A stretch of DNA of 64,000 nt from Ruminococcus sp. (GTDB lineage Bacteria > Bacillota > Clostridia > Oscillospirales > Ruminococcaceae), in the NCBI GenBank assembly GCA_017626015.1, contig JAGAJO010000001.1, forward strand, positions 310,001 to 374,000, read 5' to 3'. Within the stretch, counting starts at the first letter, position 1. Each line of letters starts with the position of its first letter. Shown here piece by piece: positions 1-9,651 of the stretch. The position numbers were made by a program, and so were the translations under genes. The notes under the pieces were generated by a model that saw nothing but the letters and a program-made list of their open reading frames with translations, was not told the origin of the DNA and did not search any database.

Positions 1-357
1 ATTGAGGCAAGCGACAAGGGACTTTATAAGCCGTTTTTTGCTGATGTTGCAGAGCTTCTGGACTCGGTTGCGGTTGACCCCGACGAGAGCGAGATCGTCA
101 GACTGGAGCTGCTCAAGCTTTCCTGCGACGCTTTGGTCACATATCCTACCAAGTTCAAGACAGATGGGGTAACGGAGGAGGAGCTGATGGAAATGTGCGA
201 TAAGATACAGTTAGCAAGCGAAAGCATATCCCCCAGCACCGATCAGACAAAAAAGCTAAGCGATGAGATAATCAGTCTGTACGTCAAGGCAAAAGAGGAG
301 ATCCAAACAGCGTTTTCCACCAATATGCCTGCTGACGACGTGAAGGGAGGCTCCTGA
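1..357 (+). CDS. C-terminal part of an unrecognised protein (cut by window edge)
   Basis: The reading frame is open from the first base and ends at a TGA at 355-357, giving the last 118 residues of a longer protein. The visible part is acidic and looks mostly helical, with no membrane segment and no motif I recognise. It lies one base before the next gene (TGA, one base, ATG), so it is the upstream member of the envelope operon that ends at 9523. I do not assign a function. Confidence 0.75.
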   Translation: MEASDKGLYKPFFADVAELLDSVAVDPDESEIVRLELLKLSCDALVTYPTKFKTDGVTEEELMEMCDKIQLASESISPSTDQTKKLSDEIISLYVKAKEEIQTAFSTNMPADDVKGGS

Positions 358-358
358 T

Positions 359-844
359 ATGACGGTTGAAATGCAGGAGACCCTTTCGCTGGTTTCGTTT
401 ATCCTGGCGGGAGTTTTCCTCGCCGCTGCGGTCGTTTTGTTCTTCGTTCTGAAAATACCCTCCGTGCTGGGATACCTTACAGGATCCCAGAGAAATAAGG
501 GCATAAGCAGACTCAAAGGAAAAAATCTTTCTCAGAACAACGCCGAAAGCGGAAATCTGAAATCCGATGCAGTCAGCGGAAATCTTACCATAACGCAGAA
601 GATCGGTACCTCACGTCTGGACGATTCAGGAGACAGAGGTGCAACTACCGTGCTGGCGGAAGAAAGTCAGAATACCACTGTGCTTTCTCAACCGCAGGAA
701 ACGACAGTTCTCTCGGATATGGGAGCCGATCCGTCAGCAGTATCTGTCAGATCCGAGGAATTTAATGACATCCCCCTTCAGGATAGTATCTTTGAAAAGG
801 AAGTTGAGATAAATTTCACCGACAGCAGAGAGATAATAGAGTAG
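359..844 (+). CDS. single-pass membrane protein with three TTVL motifs
   Basis: 161 residues. A membrane helix spans about residues 9-32 and is followed by a soluble tail of about 125 residues, rich in Ser, Thr, Asn and acidic residues, that looks disordered. The tail has three evenly spaced Thr-Thr-Val-Leu motifs at residues 96-99, 106-109 and 115-118, each near acidic or amide residues. Threonines of this ETTVL type are typical phosphorylation sites of Hanks-type Ser/Thr kinases and are bound by FHA domains. That role here is inference, because no kinase or FHA gene is visible in the window. The start is preceded by GGGAGG. The gene is packed between the partial gene at 1-357 and the membrane gene at 858, so all are probably co-transcribed. 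Confidence 0.8.
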   Translation: MTVEMQETLSLVSFILAGVFLAAAVVLFFVLKIPSVLGYLTGSQRNKGISRLKGKNLSQNNAESGNLKSDAVSGNLTITQKIGTSRLDDSGDRGATTVLAEESQNTTVLSQPQETTVLSDMGADPSAVSVRSEEFNDIPLQDSIFEKEVEINFTDSREIIE

Positions 845-857
845 CGGGGAAAATGCA

Positions 858-1274
858 ATGAAGAAAAATATACTTGCGGCAGCTCATATCGTTTCGATGT
901 CAGTTTTGGCGGTTTCGGTATTTTTGATGCCGGCAGCAAGCGAACACGCAATGAAAACTCAGGTAAGGACGGCGCTTGCGGTAAACGGGATCGCCTTTTG
1001 GGCGGGACTTGTTTCGTTCGTTGCGGTCTCGATAATTTCGGAAAGGAAAAACCGGAGAAAAAAAGACAGATCCCGGGCAGTAAGAGCCGGAAAGCTTTTT
1101 ATTGCTGCGGACGTCTGCATAGCTGTTGCGATCGCCGTAATGGCTGTGCTGGACAGGTTCTTTTTCAGCTCCTTGTATATAACGTCGGCGATAGGATCGG
1201 CGGCAGTGCTGTATATAGGCATAAATTTGATCCTGCGTAACCGCAGGTCACAGAAAGGAAAAAAGGTATTATGA
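858..1274 (+). CDS. small polytopic membrane protein, unknown function
   Basis: 138 residues with about four hydrophobic helices (roughly residues 5-26, 37-58, 79-97 and 101-123), a basic loop between helices 2 and 3, and a basic C-terminus. No family was recognised. It starts 13 bases after the previous stop. Its own stop overlaps the start of the giant surface-protein gene as ATGA (1271-1274), which suggests translational coupling. It may help membrane insertion or assembly of that protein, but this rests on position only. Confidence 0.75.
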   Translation: MKKNILAAAHIVSMSVLAVSVFLMPAASEHAMKTQVRTALAVNGIAFWAGLVSFVAVSIISERKNRRKKDRSRAVRAGKLFIAADVCIAVAIAVMAVLDRFFFSSLYITSAIGSAAVLYIGINLILRNRRSQKGKKVL

Positions 1275-4200
1275 TAAAAACCGGAAGATTTTTTCATCGT
1301 GCGGCAGCTTTCTCAATGGCATTGGCAATGACGCTCAGCTCTTTGCCTATGTTTGAGGTCGCAGCGGTCGGAGAGACTGATAAAAATAACGATCAAGCCG
1401 GACAGATCGAACAGACTGTGCCAGGACTTAGTTTTAGTGTCTTCGGACAGGAAGAAGGTGCTGTTAAGGACGCAGATATCAAGGTATGGACCCAAGGTGA
1501 CTCTTACCGTGAATTTGTAGGAAAAACGGGCGAGAACGGAGTCTGGTTCTGCCCTGATTTTGCGGAGCTTAAAAATGCCGATCTCGCTCCGGACTGGGAA
1601 ACGGAGATCTTTGAATATACCGTTTCCAAGGACGGTTATATAAGTTCAAGCGGCGACTTCAAGGCTTCAAACGCAGATTGGAACGCAACCGTCAGCGTAA
1701 CTCTTGAACCTAAAACAGAATTTGATTTTACGGGATTTTCCGCATACATAGGTACCTATGACGGAGAAGCTCATGACGCCATAAATTTACCGGAGGATCT
1801 TCCTGATGACGTTACGCTTAAGTATAAGGTCAAAGGCGGAGACTACAGTGAGGATATGCCCCGGTTTACCAATGTGTGCAAGAGAACGGTATGGGTAAAG
1901 GCAACAGGAGATAATTACATAGAGACCACAGGGAAGTTCGCAGTTGAAATCGGAAAGAAAAACATTGATGATTTCCGGTTTGAACAGCCGTACCCTGCGG
2001 ACAAATATGAATTACCGTATCAGGATACGATTGGCTGGACAAACAAGGCTTCAAGCAATGAGTGCAGCGGCGAAGTCACATATTCGTCCAGTAATCCGGA
2101 AGCCATAACCGTTAATGATGACGGAACAATAACGGTAAATAAGATCACCGAGAGTCCAATCACGATCACTGCTGTGATGAGCGGCGGCAATAATTATAAT
2201 GATGCCATTGCTTCTTATAATATAGTTGTAAGAAAAGGTGAACGTCAGAATTTTGTATTTGATAGAAAAGAGCAGGAGCCTATTATAACATATAGTGAGG
2301 GTCTGACCTTTGAAAATTCCGTTAAAAATATGGAAAATGACTCTCCTGTTGTTTATACTGTAGACGACCCGGACGTGGCTGATATAGATTCTAAAACGGG
2401 AGACCTCAGCATAAAGAAGGCAGGAACGGTAAAGGTCACAGCGACTGCTGAGGGCAACGAATTTTATAATGCCAGCAGCACTGAGTATACCCTTACAATA
2501 CTCAAAGCAAAGCAGAACCCAACTATAAATCTGCCGGAGAACACTTCTCTGGCTTACGGTAATGAGCTGGAGCTTACTCTGGATAATAATAACAAATCCA
2601 CGGGAAGGATTACCTATAAAGCTGAGATCGTAGCCGAGGAAGGCAGCGAAGTTGAGAAGCCTTCTGCTGAGGATTATATAAAGATCGAGAACAGCAAGAT
2701 CACATGGGTGGATAACTGCCCGGAGATCCCTGAGGACGGACTTAATGTAAAAATCAGCGCAGTTATAGCGGAAGATGACCGCTATGAAAAAACCGTTACC
2801 GAGCCGGTCACACTGAAGCTCGAAAAGGCTGAGCAGACTATCAATGTTCAAAAAGAAGACGAAACTACGGTTCAGGGTAACATCATCGAAATCGGTTCTG
2901 TTGGCAGATATACATTAAATGTGACGAGCAGCGATGAAAATGCCAGCATCAGCTGCACTAAGTCCGAAGGCAAGCTTATCAAATCGGTGGAATGTAAAGA
3001 TGGAGTTATCACCATTAATTTCAACTATGAAAATCAGGGAGAACAGAGTATAACTATAACAAGCTCCGCAACGGATACGGCAAAGGAAACAACGGTAACG
3101 ATAACAATAAACGTGTCCGCAGCGGCGATAAATTATGCTATTGATCCGAAAAAGCCGAACGAGAAAGGTTGGTATAACAAAGACGTAGTGATCAAGCCCG
3201 ATGGCAATGACGAAAAGGACTACGATTACAGTATAATCGAGGTCGTTAAGTCTGAGGATGATCCAGATGGAAACGGTACATACGATTCCGGCGAATGGCT
3301 GGATAGGCTTGAATTTGTTGATGAATGCAAGGATAAAGTAATTAGTTTCCGTATCAAAAGGACAAGCAAGGATGACCCGGACAGCTCTAACTTTTATCAG
3401 GTAGACAATGTACCGCTCAATATCGACAAAACAGCTCCGGAAGTAACCGGCATTACCTTTGGCGAGTATAAGGGCAATAAGCTTTTCGGTAACGGTTCGG
3501 TAAAAGTAACGGCAACGGCTTATGACGCTTTGTCCGGTATAGAGCGTTTTGCAGTAACAGATTCTAAAGGAAATACCTTAAATGTAAAAGATTCCAATGG
3601 CAATATTATACCGACAATAAGTGTAAAAGATTCCAATGGTAATACTGTACAGACAATAGAAGAGGGTATTGCCCACGAACAAGGCGAAGACGGCAGCGAT
3701 ACAGCAACGGTAAGTTTTTATATTTCACCTGAATATGAGGGTAAGATCAAGGTTATCGCTTACGACAACGCCGGAAATTCCAGCGCCGAGACCGAAAGCG
3801 ATGCCGAGCTGGCTCTTGAAACCACAGCGCCTGAGGTAGAGGTCAAGGTAAACGGTGAAAACCCGGTGAGCGGGTCGATATACGGTTCGGCTGAAATTAC
3901 CGTAGAAATAAAAGAAAAGCATTTTTCGTCGGAGAAGGTCACTGCAACACTGGAAGTGGGCGATATAGATGAAAAATATACGCCCGTTGCAGATCAGCCG
4001 GAAATAGAATTTGAATACGATGAAAAAGAAGGCAAGTATGTCGGAAAATATCCGGTCATAGATCCCGGAAGATATAAATTTACAGTGGAATGTACGGATC
4101 TGTGTGGCAATTTTGACCAGAACAAGAGCAAGAAAGAAATTGAATTTAATATATTCGGCGATATCACCGCAGAAATGAAATTTGCAGACGAGTCAGAGGG

Positions 4201-7200
4201 GACATATTTCATCAAGGGAAAATCGGTAAATATATTCCTTGACACTGAGAATCTCCCGGAGGATATGCTGTTAATCGAATGCACTGCCAAGGATATTAAC
4301 GGTAATGATATCGGCAGCATAGGCAAGGATCTTACGGATCAATTTAAAGGGTATATCGGTCATAAGGGAAACTGGAAAAGGCTTGAAGAAAGCGGCATAT
4401 ACACAATAAGAGAGCCTCTCCAATTTGACCAGGACGGACGTTATACGCTGAAATTAAAGAATAAGTATGATGGCAAGATTCTCTGCGAAAAGGAATTTGT
4501 CATAGACGGGACTGACCCCGAGGTAAAGGTCGAATATGAAAAAAGTCTCGGAAGCGTTATACTTGAAAATATTACATTTGGATATTACAACGCTCCCGTA
4601 GAAGTAAAGATCACAACGACGGATAATATTTCGGGTATTAATCGGTTTGTTTACAAGTGCCTCCAAGAAGGCGTTGTTGTCGACACTGAGGAGATCCAAG
4701 TTGCAGACGAGGGAACGTATGTATATACATTTGAAATAAACCCCATGTTCCGGGGTCAGGTAAGCGTTACTGCGTATAACAACAGCGGATTGAGCAACTC
4801 CAACGATCTTAAAAAAGAGCCGACTCTTGTTATTGACGGCGATGCACCCAAGGTCTCGATAAGCTATGATAATAATGATGTCGTCAACGGCAAATATTTC
4901 AAGGCTAATAGAACTGCTACTATCATCGTAGAAGATGACAATTTTGACGCAGACAGAGTTAATTTCGACGTAACAGCTGTTGACGAGAACGGTAATAAAC
5001 CGGATATGACTTATTACGAGGAATATCTCAGAAACATCGATAACTGGACGAAAAAAGGAAACACCTATACTGCGACTGTAACATTTGATATGGAGGCTGA
5101 CTATGTAATCAGCTTCTCCTGCACGGATATGGCAGAAAACCCCAATGCGGACATCGATTACGGAGAGTCAGAAGCCCCGACAGAGTTTACGATCGATAAG
5201 ACCCTGCCGCAGGTAAGCGTAAGCTTTGACAATAACGATGTCGACAACGGCAAGTATTTCAAGGCGAACAGAACGGCTACTATCAAGGTTTCCGAGCATA
5301 ACTTTGATCTTGAACATTTAGACAATGTAAACCTTACGGTCACCGCTGTCGATAATAACGGCAACCGTATGACCGGGTTGGAGGAGCAGTACCTTAACCG
5401 TCTGAGGAAAGCCGAAAGCTGGAGCCATAACGGAAATGTACATACGGCTAAGCTGACATTCAAAACAGATGCTGACTATACCTTTGATATCGTATATACC
5501 GATATGGCGGGAAATGAAAGCGAAGCGACTGATTACGGCAATTCGGAAGCACCCAACGAGTTTACGGTGGATAAGACCAAGCCTGTCGTAACGGTAAGCT
5601 TCTATAACAATTCAGCCGACAACGGCAAGTATTTCAAGGCTAACAGAACGGCTACGATCAATGTTTCCGAGCATAATTTCGATCTTGAAAATCTTGAAAG
5701 GGCAGTCCTTACTGTCACAGCTGTTGACAGCGAAGGCAAACGTATGACGGAGCTGGAGCAGGAGTACGTTCAGCGGCTGCAAAGCGCAGAAAACTGGATT
5801 AAGGACGGCGATTCATATACTGCCAAGCTTGTCTTCAAGGACGATGCGGACTACACCTTTGATTTTGGCTATACAGATATGGCGGGAAATGAATGTACAG
5901 ACATAGATTACGGCGAATCGGCTGCACCGAAGGAGTTTACGGTGGACAAAACAAAGCCTGCGGTAAAGGTAAGCTATAATAACAATTCAGCCGATAACGG
6001 AAAATATTTCAAGGCAAACAGAATCGCCACCGTAAAGATCACCGAGCATAACTTCAACCTTAAATCTCTTGACAGAGTAAAGCTCAGCATTACGGCTGAG
6101 AATAACGAAGGCGATCGCATGACGGAGCTGGAGGAGCATTATGCCGCTCAGCTTCAGAAGTCTGAAAGCTGGACTAAGGACGGCGATGCTTATACCGCAC
6201 AGATCGAGTTTGCCAATGATGCGGATTATACCTTTGATCTTACCTATACCGACATGGCGGGCAACGAATGTACAGACGCAGATTACGGCGATTCGGCTGC
6301 ACCGCAGGAGTTTACGGTGGACAAAACAAAGCCTGCGGTAAAGGTAAGCTACAATAATAACGCTGTGGATAACGGCAAGTATTTCAAGGCTGACAGAACA
6401 GCAACGATCAATGTCGAAGAGCATAATTTCAATATGTCCGATTTTGACAGAGTAGATATAAAAGTGACTGCCAAGGACAGAAACGGCAATAACGTTAATG
6501 TAGGTCACGATTATTCCGCCGAGCTGAAAAAAGCGTCGGCATGGACAAAGAGCGGAAATATCTACACTGCGAAGCTAATATTCGATGAGGACGCTTATTA
6601 TACCTTTGATTTCGTTTATACCGATATGGCAGGAAATGTCAGCGGCGCTGCGGACTACGGAAACAGCAAGGCTCCCACGGATTTTGCCGTTGACAAAACC
6701 AAGCCTGTCATAAATGTAAGCTACAATAACAACAGCGTAAGAAACGGCGATAAGTTCAAGGCAGGCAGAACGGCGACTATCAAGATCACAGAGCATAATT
6801 TCAATATGTCCGATCTTGGCAGAGTGGACGTAAAGGTAACGGCTAAGGACGCTTCCGGAAAGAACGTTGACGCAGGTCACGATTATTCTTCCGAGCTGAA
6901 AAAGGCAAGCGCATGGAAGCAGAACGGAGACGTTTATACCGCTTCCCTTAAATTTGAAAAGGACGCTGAATACACCTTCAGTATAGCCTATACGGATATG
7001 GCGGGAAACAAGAGCGGAAACGTAAATTACGGTTCCTCAAAGGCTCCCGATAAGTTCACAGTCGATACTGCAGAACCTACCGGCTCTGTTACCATAGGCA
7101 GCTGGAGCTGGGATAATACGCTCCTCAGCGATTTTACATTCAGCCGCTGGAGCAATTTGCCCCTTGACGTAAAGCTTACCAGTAACGACACACTCAGCGG

Positions 7201-9523
7201 ATTGGATACGGTGGAATATCTGAAGACCCAGAGTATATATAATCTCACACAGCTTAAGAACGCTTCCGGCTGGACAGGTGTAAAGACCTATTCCGACGGC
7301 TTTACCGTAAGCCCCAACGAGAGATCGGTAATATACGTTCATATCGTGGATAAAGCAGGAAACGAAAAGTACATTTCCTCCGACGGAGTTATTCTGGACG
7401 ACAAGGCGCCGGTAATGGAAAGCGTTGCTCCCCAGATCAGGGTAACTCCCGGAAAGAATACATTCTCAGGCGTTTATAACTCCGATGTTGACATCAATGT
7501 CGAGGTCGTTGACCCGGCTGCCGACGGCAACGTATATTCGGGACTGAGAAGCGTGACCTACGAGGTCGTTAATATGGGTCAGGTCACTCAGACGGGAACG
7601 TTGTTTGATTACAGATTTGAAAATCCCAAGGCGGGAGATCTTGTCCAGACCTACAGTCAGGACGGCTGTATAAAGGTAAGCAGCGCACAGAACAACAGCA
7701 ACGACGTTACTGTAAGAGTTACCGCTGTCGATAACGCAGGCAATACGGCGGTCGCCTCCTGTGATATTAAGATCGACATAACCAAGCCGAAGATCAGGCT
7801 GTCATATAACAATAACAGCGCACAGAACAACGAGTATTTCAAGGCTGACAGAACGGCGACCATTGAAGTTACCGAGCGTAATTTCAGCGCAGATGACGTT
7901 AAGCTTTCCATTACAAATACCGACGGAAGCGTACCTTCCATCTCGTCATGGTCAAAAAGCGGAGGAAGCGGCAACGGCGACAATGCTGTATGGTCGGCAA
8001 CTCTCAGATATACGGCAGACGGCGACTATACCTTTGACGTAAGCTGTGCAGACGCTGCGGGAAATCCCGACAGCGGACTTGAGATCGCTTCCGGCACTGT
8101 GGCTGCAAAGAAGTTTACTATCGATAAGACAAAGCCTGTTCTTAAGGTAGAGTACAGCAATTCTGACGTTCAGAACGGCAATTACTACAAGGCTGAAAGA
8201 ACGGCGGACATCACTATAACGGAGCATAACTTCAACGCCGACAGCGTTAAGATAACCGTTGAGGCGGAGCTTGACGGCAAGAAGATAACAGCTCCCAAGG
8301 CGGCTAAGTGGGAAACGAGCGGAGACGTTCACAAGACGTCAATACCCTATACCGAGGACGGTTTATACACCTTTAAGATCTCTTATACCGACACGGCAGG
8401 AAACGATATCGACACATATCCGGAGGATAAGTTCTATGTTGATAAAACTGCTCCTGAAGTTACGATAAGCGGTATAAAGGAAAACTCGGCAAACAAGGGA
8501 GAGGTCGCTCCCGTAATAACATTCAGCGACATCAATTTCAGCTCTGACTCTGTTAAGATAACCCTTAAAGGCGCAAACAGAGGCGATATAACAGAGCTTA
8601 AGGGTTCATTCAGCGAGACTGAGCACGGTACGGTATTTACCTTTGATAACTTCGAGCAGGTAAAGGATATCGACGATATCTATACCCTTACAGCTGTGAC
8701 GACCGATAAAGCGGGTAATTCCTCTTCGCAGGAGATAAAGTTCTCTGTAAACCGTTTCGGTTCCACATACGAGCTTTCGGATTCCGCAAACAGCATGAAC
8801 GGCTCATTTGTAAAGGATCCTACAGATATCACGATCACTGAGGTAAACGCAAACAAGCTGAATAACGTACAGATCACGCTCTTCAAAAACGACAAGACCA
8901 TAGTGCTTAAGGAAGGTACGGATTATACTGTTACCGAAGAAGGCGGAAACGGCGCATGGTATAAGTACACCTATAACATATTTAAGAAGAATTTCGAGGA
9001 CGACGGCGTGTACAGAATTTCCGTTCACTCGGAGGACGAGGCGGGCAACGTAGCCGAAAATACCCTTGATACCAAGGATAAGGAGATCAGCTTTGCAGTT
9101 GACAAGACCGCTCCGGATATCGTTATTACAAACCTTGAGGACGGAAAAACCTACCCTGTTGAGAAAAAAGAGGTAAAGATCTCTGTAACAGATAATATTC
9201 AGCTTTCAAGCGTATCTGTTTACCTTGATGATGAGCTTCTTAAAACATGGAGCGAGGCTGAGGTCAAGCAGATCGTCAGCGGAAACGGAGATTTCATTGT
9301 TGAGATCGACGATTCCTCTAACTCTGCGCATACCTTGAAGGTAGTAGGCGTTGACTCCGCAGGAAATGAAAGCGAGTCCGAGGTCAAGAACTTCTATGTA
9401 ACCACTAATTTCTGGGTTCGTTTTTACAACAACAAGGCGGCGTTCTTCGGAACGATCGCAGGTATCATTCTGCTGGCGGCATTGATAATATTCCTGATTA
9501 TCCGCAGAAAGAAGCGCAGATAA
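1271..9523 (+). CDS. giant cell-surface protein with Ig-like repeats
   Basis: 2750 residues. A signal peptide covers about residues 1-32 (basic start, hydrophobic core, Ala-rich cleavage region). Then come Big/Ig-like segments (about residues 330-620 resemble bacterial Ig-like group 2 folds with alternating Val/Thr strands). Eight copies follow of a module of about 125 residues beginning near VDKTKP and containing NGKYFKANRTATI and EHNF. Six are consecutive (about residues 1188-1930) and two lie further on (about 2165-2390). The C-terminus is a single membrane helix (about 2720-2742) followed by an Arg/Lys-rich tail. There is no LPXTG sorting signal, so it is probably anchored directly in the membrane with most of the chain outside the cell. 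An adhesin or wall-spanning stalk role is inference. The start codon overlaps the preceding stop by four bases. Confidence 0.85.
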   Translation: MIKTGRFFHRAAAFSMALAMTLSSLPMFEVAAVGETDKNNDQAGQIEQTVPGLSFSVFGQEEGAVKDADIKVWTQGDSYREFVGKTGENGVWFCPDFAELKNADLAPDWETEIFEYTVSKDGYISSSGDFKASNADWNATVSVTLEPKTEFDFTGFSAYIGTYDGEAHDAINLPEDLPDDVTLKYKVKGGDYSEDMPRFTNVCKRTVWVKATGDNYIETTGKFAVEIGKKNIDDFRFEQPYPADKYELPYQDTIGWTNKASSNECSGEVTYSSSNPEAITVNDDGTITVNKITESPITITAVMSGGNNYNDAIASYNIVVRKGERQNFVFDRKEQEPIITYSEGLTFENSVKNMENDSPVVYTVDDPDVADIDSKTGDLSIKKAGTVKVTATAEGNEFYNASSTEYTLTILKAKQNPTINLPENTSLAYGNELELTLDNNNKSTGRITYKAEIVAEEGSEVEKPSAEDYIKIENSKITWVDNCPEIPEDGLNVKISAVIAEDDRYEKTVTEPVTLKLEKAEQTINVQKEDETTVQGNIIEIGSVGRYTLNVTSSDENASISCTKSEGKLIKSVECKDGVITINFNYENQGEQSITITSSATDTAKETTVTITINVSAAAINYAIDPKKPNEKGWYNKDVVIKPDGNDEKDYDYSIIEVVKSEDDPDGNGTYDSGEWLDRLEFVDECKDKVISFRIKRTSKDDPDSSNFYQVDNVPLNIDKTAPEVTGITFGEYKGNKLFGNGSVKVTATAYDALSGIERFAVTDSKGNTLNVKDSNGNIIPTISVKDSNGNTVQTIEEGIAHEQGEDGSDTATVSFYISPEYEGKIKVIAYDNAGNSSAETESDAELALETTAPEVEVKVNGENPVSGSIYGSAEITVEIKEKHFSSEKVTATLEVGDIDEKYTPVADQPEIEFEYDEKEGKYVGKYPVIDPGRYKFTVECTDLCGNFDQNKSKKEIEFNIFGDITAEMKFADESEGTYFIKGKSVNIFLDTENLPEDMLLIECTAKDINGNDIGSIGKDLTDQFKGYIGHKGNWKRLEESGIYTIREPLQFDQDGRYTLKLKNKYDGKILCEKEFVIDGTDPEVKVEYEKSLGSVILENITFGYYNAPVEVKITTTDNISGINRFVYKCLQEGVVVDTEEIQVADEGTYVYTFEINPMFRGQVSVTAYNNSGLSNSNDLKKEPTLVIDGDAPKVSISYDNNDVVNGKYFKANRTATIIVEDDNFDADRVNFDVTAVDENGNKPDMTYYEEYLRNIDNWTKKGNTYTATVTFDMEADYVISFSCTDMAENPNADIDYGESEAPTEFTIDKTLPQVSVSFDNNDVDNGKYFKANRTATIKVSEHNFDLEHLDNVNLTVTAVDNNGNRMTGLEEQYLNRLRKAESWSHNGNVHTAKLTFKTDADYTFDIVYTDMAGNESEATDYGNSEAPNEFTVDKTKPVVTVSFYNNSADNGKYFKANRTATINVSEHNFDLENLERAVLTVTAVDSEGKRMTELEQEYVQRLQSAENWIKDGDSYTAKLVFKDDADYTFDFGYTDMAGNECTDIDYGESAAPKEFTVDKTKPAVKVSYNNNSADNGKYFKANRIATVKITEHNFNLKSLDRVKLSITAENNEGDRMTELEEHYAAQLQKSESWTKDGDAYTAQIEFANDADYTFDLTYTDMAGNECTDADYGDSAAPQEFTVDKTKPAVKVSYNNNAVDNGKYFKADRTATINVEEHNFNMSDFDRVDIKVTAKDRNGNNVNVGHDYSAELKKASAWTKSGNIYTAKLIFDEDAYYTFDFVYTDMAGNVSGAADYGNSKAPTDFAVDKTKPVINVSYNNNSVRNGDKFKAGRTATIKITEHNFNMSDLGRVDVKVTAKDASGKNVDAGHDYSSELKKASAWKQNGDVYTASLKFEKDAEYTFSIAYTDMAGNKSGNVNYGSSKAPDKFTVDTAEPTGSVTIGSWSWDNTLLSDFTFSRWSNLPLDVKLTSNDTLSGLDTVEYLKTQSIYNLTQLKNASGWTGVKTYSDGFTVSPNERSVIYVHIVDKAGNEKYISSDGVILDDKAPVMESVAPQIRVTPGKNTFSGVYNSDVDINVEVVDPAADGNVYSGLRSVTYEVVNMGQVTQTGTLFDYRFENPKAGDLVQTYSQDGCIKVSSAQNNSNDVTVRVTAVDNAGNTAVASCDIKIDITKPKIRLSYNNNSAQNNEYFKADRTATIEVTERNFSADDVKLSITNTDGSVPSISSWSKSGGSGNGDNAVWSATLRYTADGDYTFDVSCADAAGNPDSGLEIASGTVAAKKFTIDKTKPVLKVEYSNSDVQNGNYYKAERTADITITEHNFNADSVKITVEAELDGKKITAPKAAKWETSGDVHKTSIPYTEDGLYTFKISYTDTAGNDIDTYPEDKFYVDKTAPEVTISGIKENSANKGEVAPVITFSDINFSSDSVKITLKGANRGDITELKGSFSETEHGTVFTFDNFEQVKDIDDIYTLTAVTTDKAGNSSSQEIKFSVNRFGSTYELSDSANSMNGSFVKDPTDITITEVNANKLNNVQITLFKNDKTIVLKEGTDYTVTEEGGNGAWYKYTYNIFKKNFEDDGVYRISVHSEDEAGNVAENTLDTKDKEISFAVDKTAPDIVITNLEDGKTYPVEKKEVKISVTDNIQLSSVSVYLDDELLKTWSEAEVKQIVSGNGDFIVEIDDSSNSAHTLKVVGVDSAGNESESEVKNFYVTTNFWVRFYNNKAAFFGTIAGIILLAALIIFLIIRRKKRR
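4831..7075 (+). repeat. six tandem coding repeats, period about 375 bp
   Basis: Within the giant surface-protein gene, six consecutive units of about 375 bp encode modules of about 125 residues. Unit boundaries can be followed by a recurring 'tttacggtggayaaraccaa'-like stretch near 5186, 5560, 5935, 6311 and 6683. Some neighbouring units are nearly identical at DNA level: the 46 bases at 5931-5976 recur exactly at 6306-6351, 375 bases away. This points to recent duplication or gene conversion. Two more diverged units are at about 7771-8125 and 8131-8440. Confidence 0.9.
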
Positions 9524-9598
9524 ACGGCAGTATGTAAAATTAAAAATAATACCGGGCTTTCGCAGAAGAACGCAAAAGCTTCTGCGGGAGATCGGCTC

Positions 9599-9635
9599 AA
9601 GCGGATAATGCATGGTCATTGTCCGCTTTGCTTTT
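9599..9635 (+). terminator. rho-independent terminator after the surface-protein operon
   Basis: A 12-base stem (9599-9610 with 9617-9628, one G-T pair) with a six-base loop is followed by TGCTTTT. A smaller hairpin (9561-9568 with 9579-9586) precedes it. The stem covers a possible TTG start at 9619, which argues for the ATG at 9652 as the start of the next gene. Confidence 0.8.
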
Positions 9636-9651
9636 AGGGGGAGTTGGGAAA

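Noticed and set aside
2051..2851. 266-codon minus-strand frame opposite the giant surface-protein gene (also 5987-6508 and several others)
   Set aside because: These frames arise because codon use of the plus-strand gene leaves the reverse frame free of stops. There is no ribosome site, and the product is unlike any protein.
4831..7075. CRISPR-like tandem repeats
   Set aside because: The repeats are about 375 bp, in frame and protein-coding; there is no repeat-spacer pattern anywhere in the window.
9619..9651. TTG start for the first GT-C-like gene
   Set aside because: It lies in the stem of a terminator; ATG 9652 has a good ribosome site.
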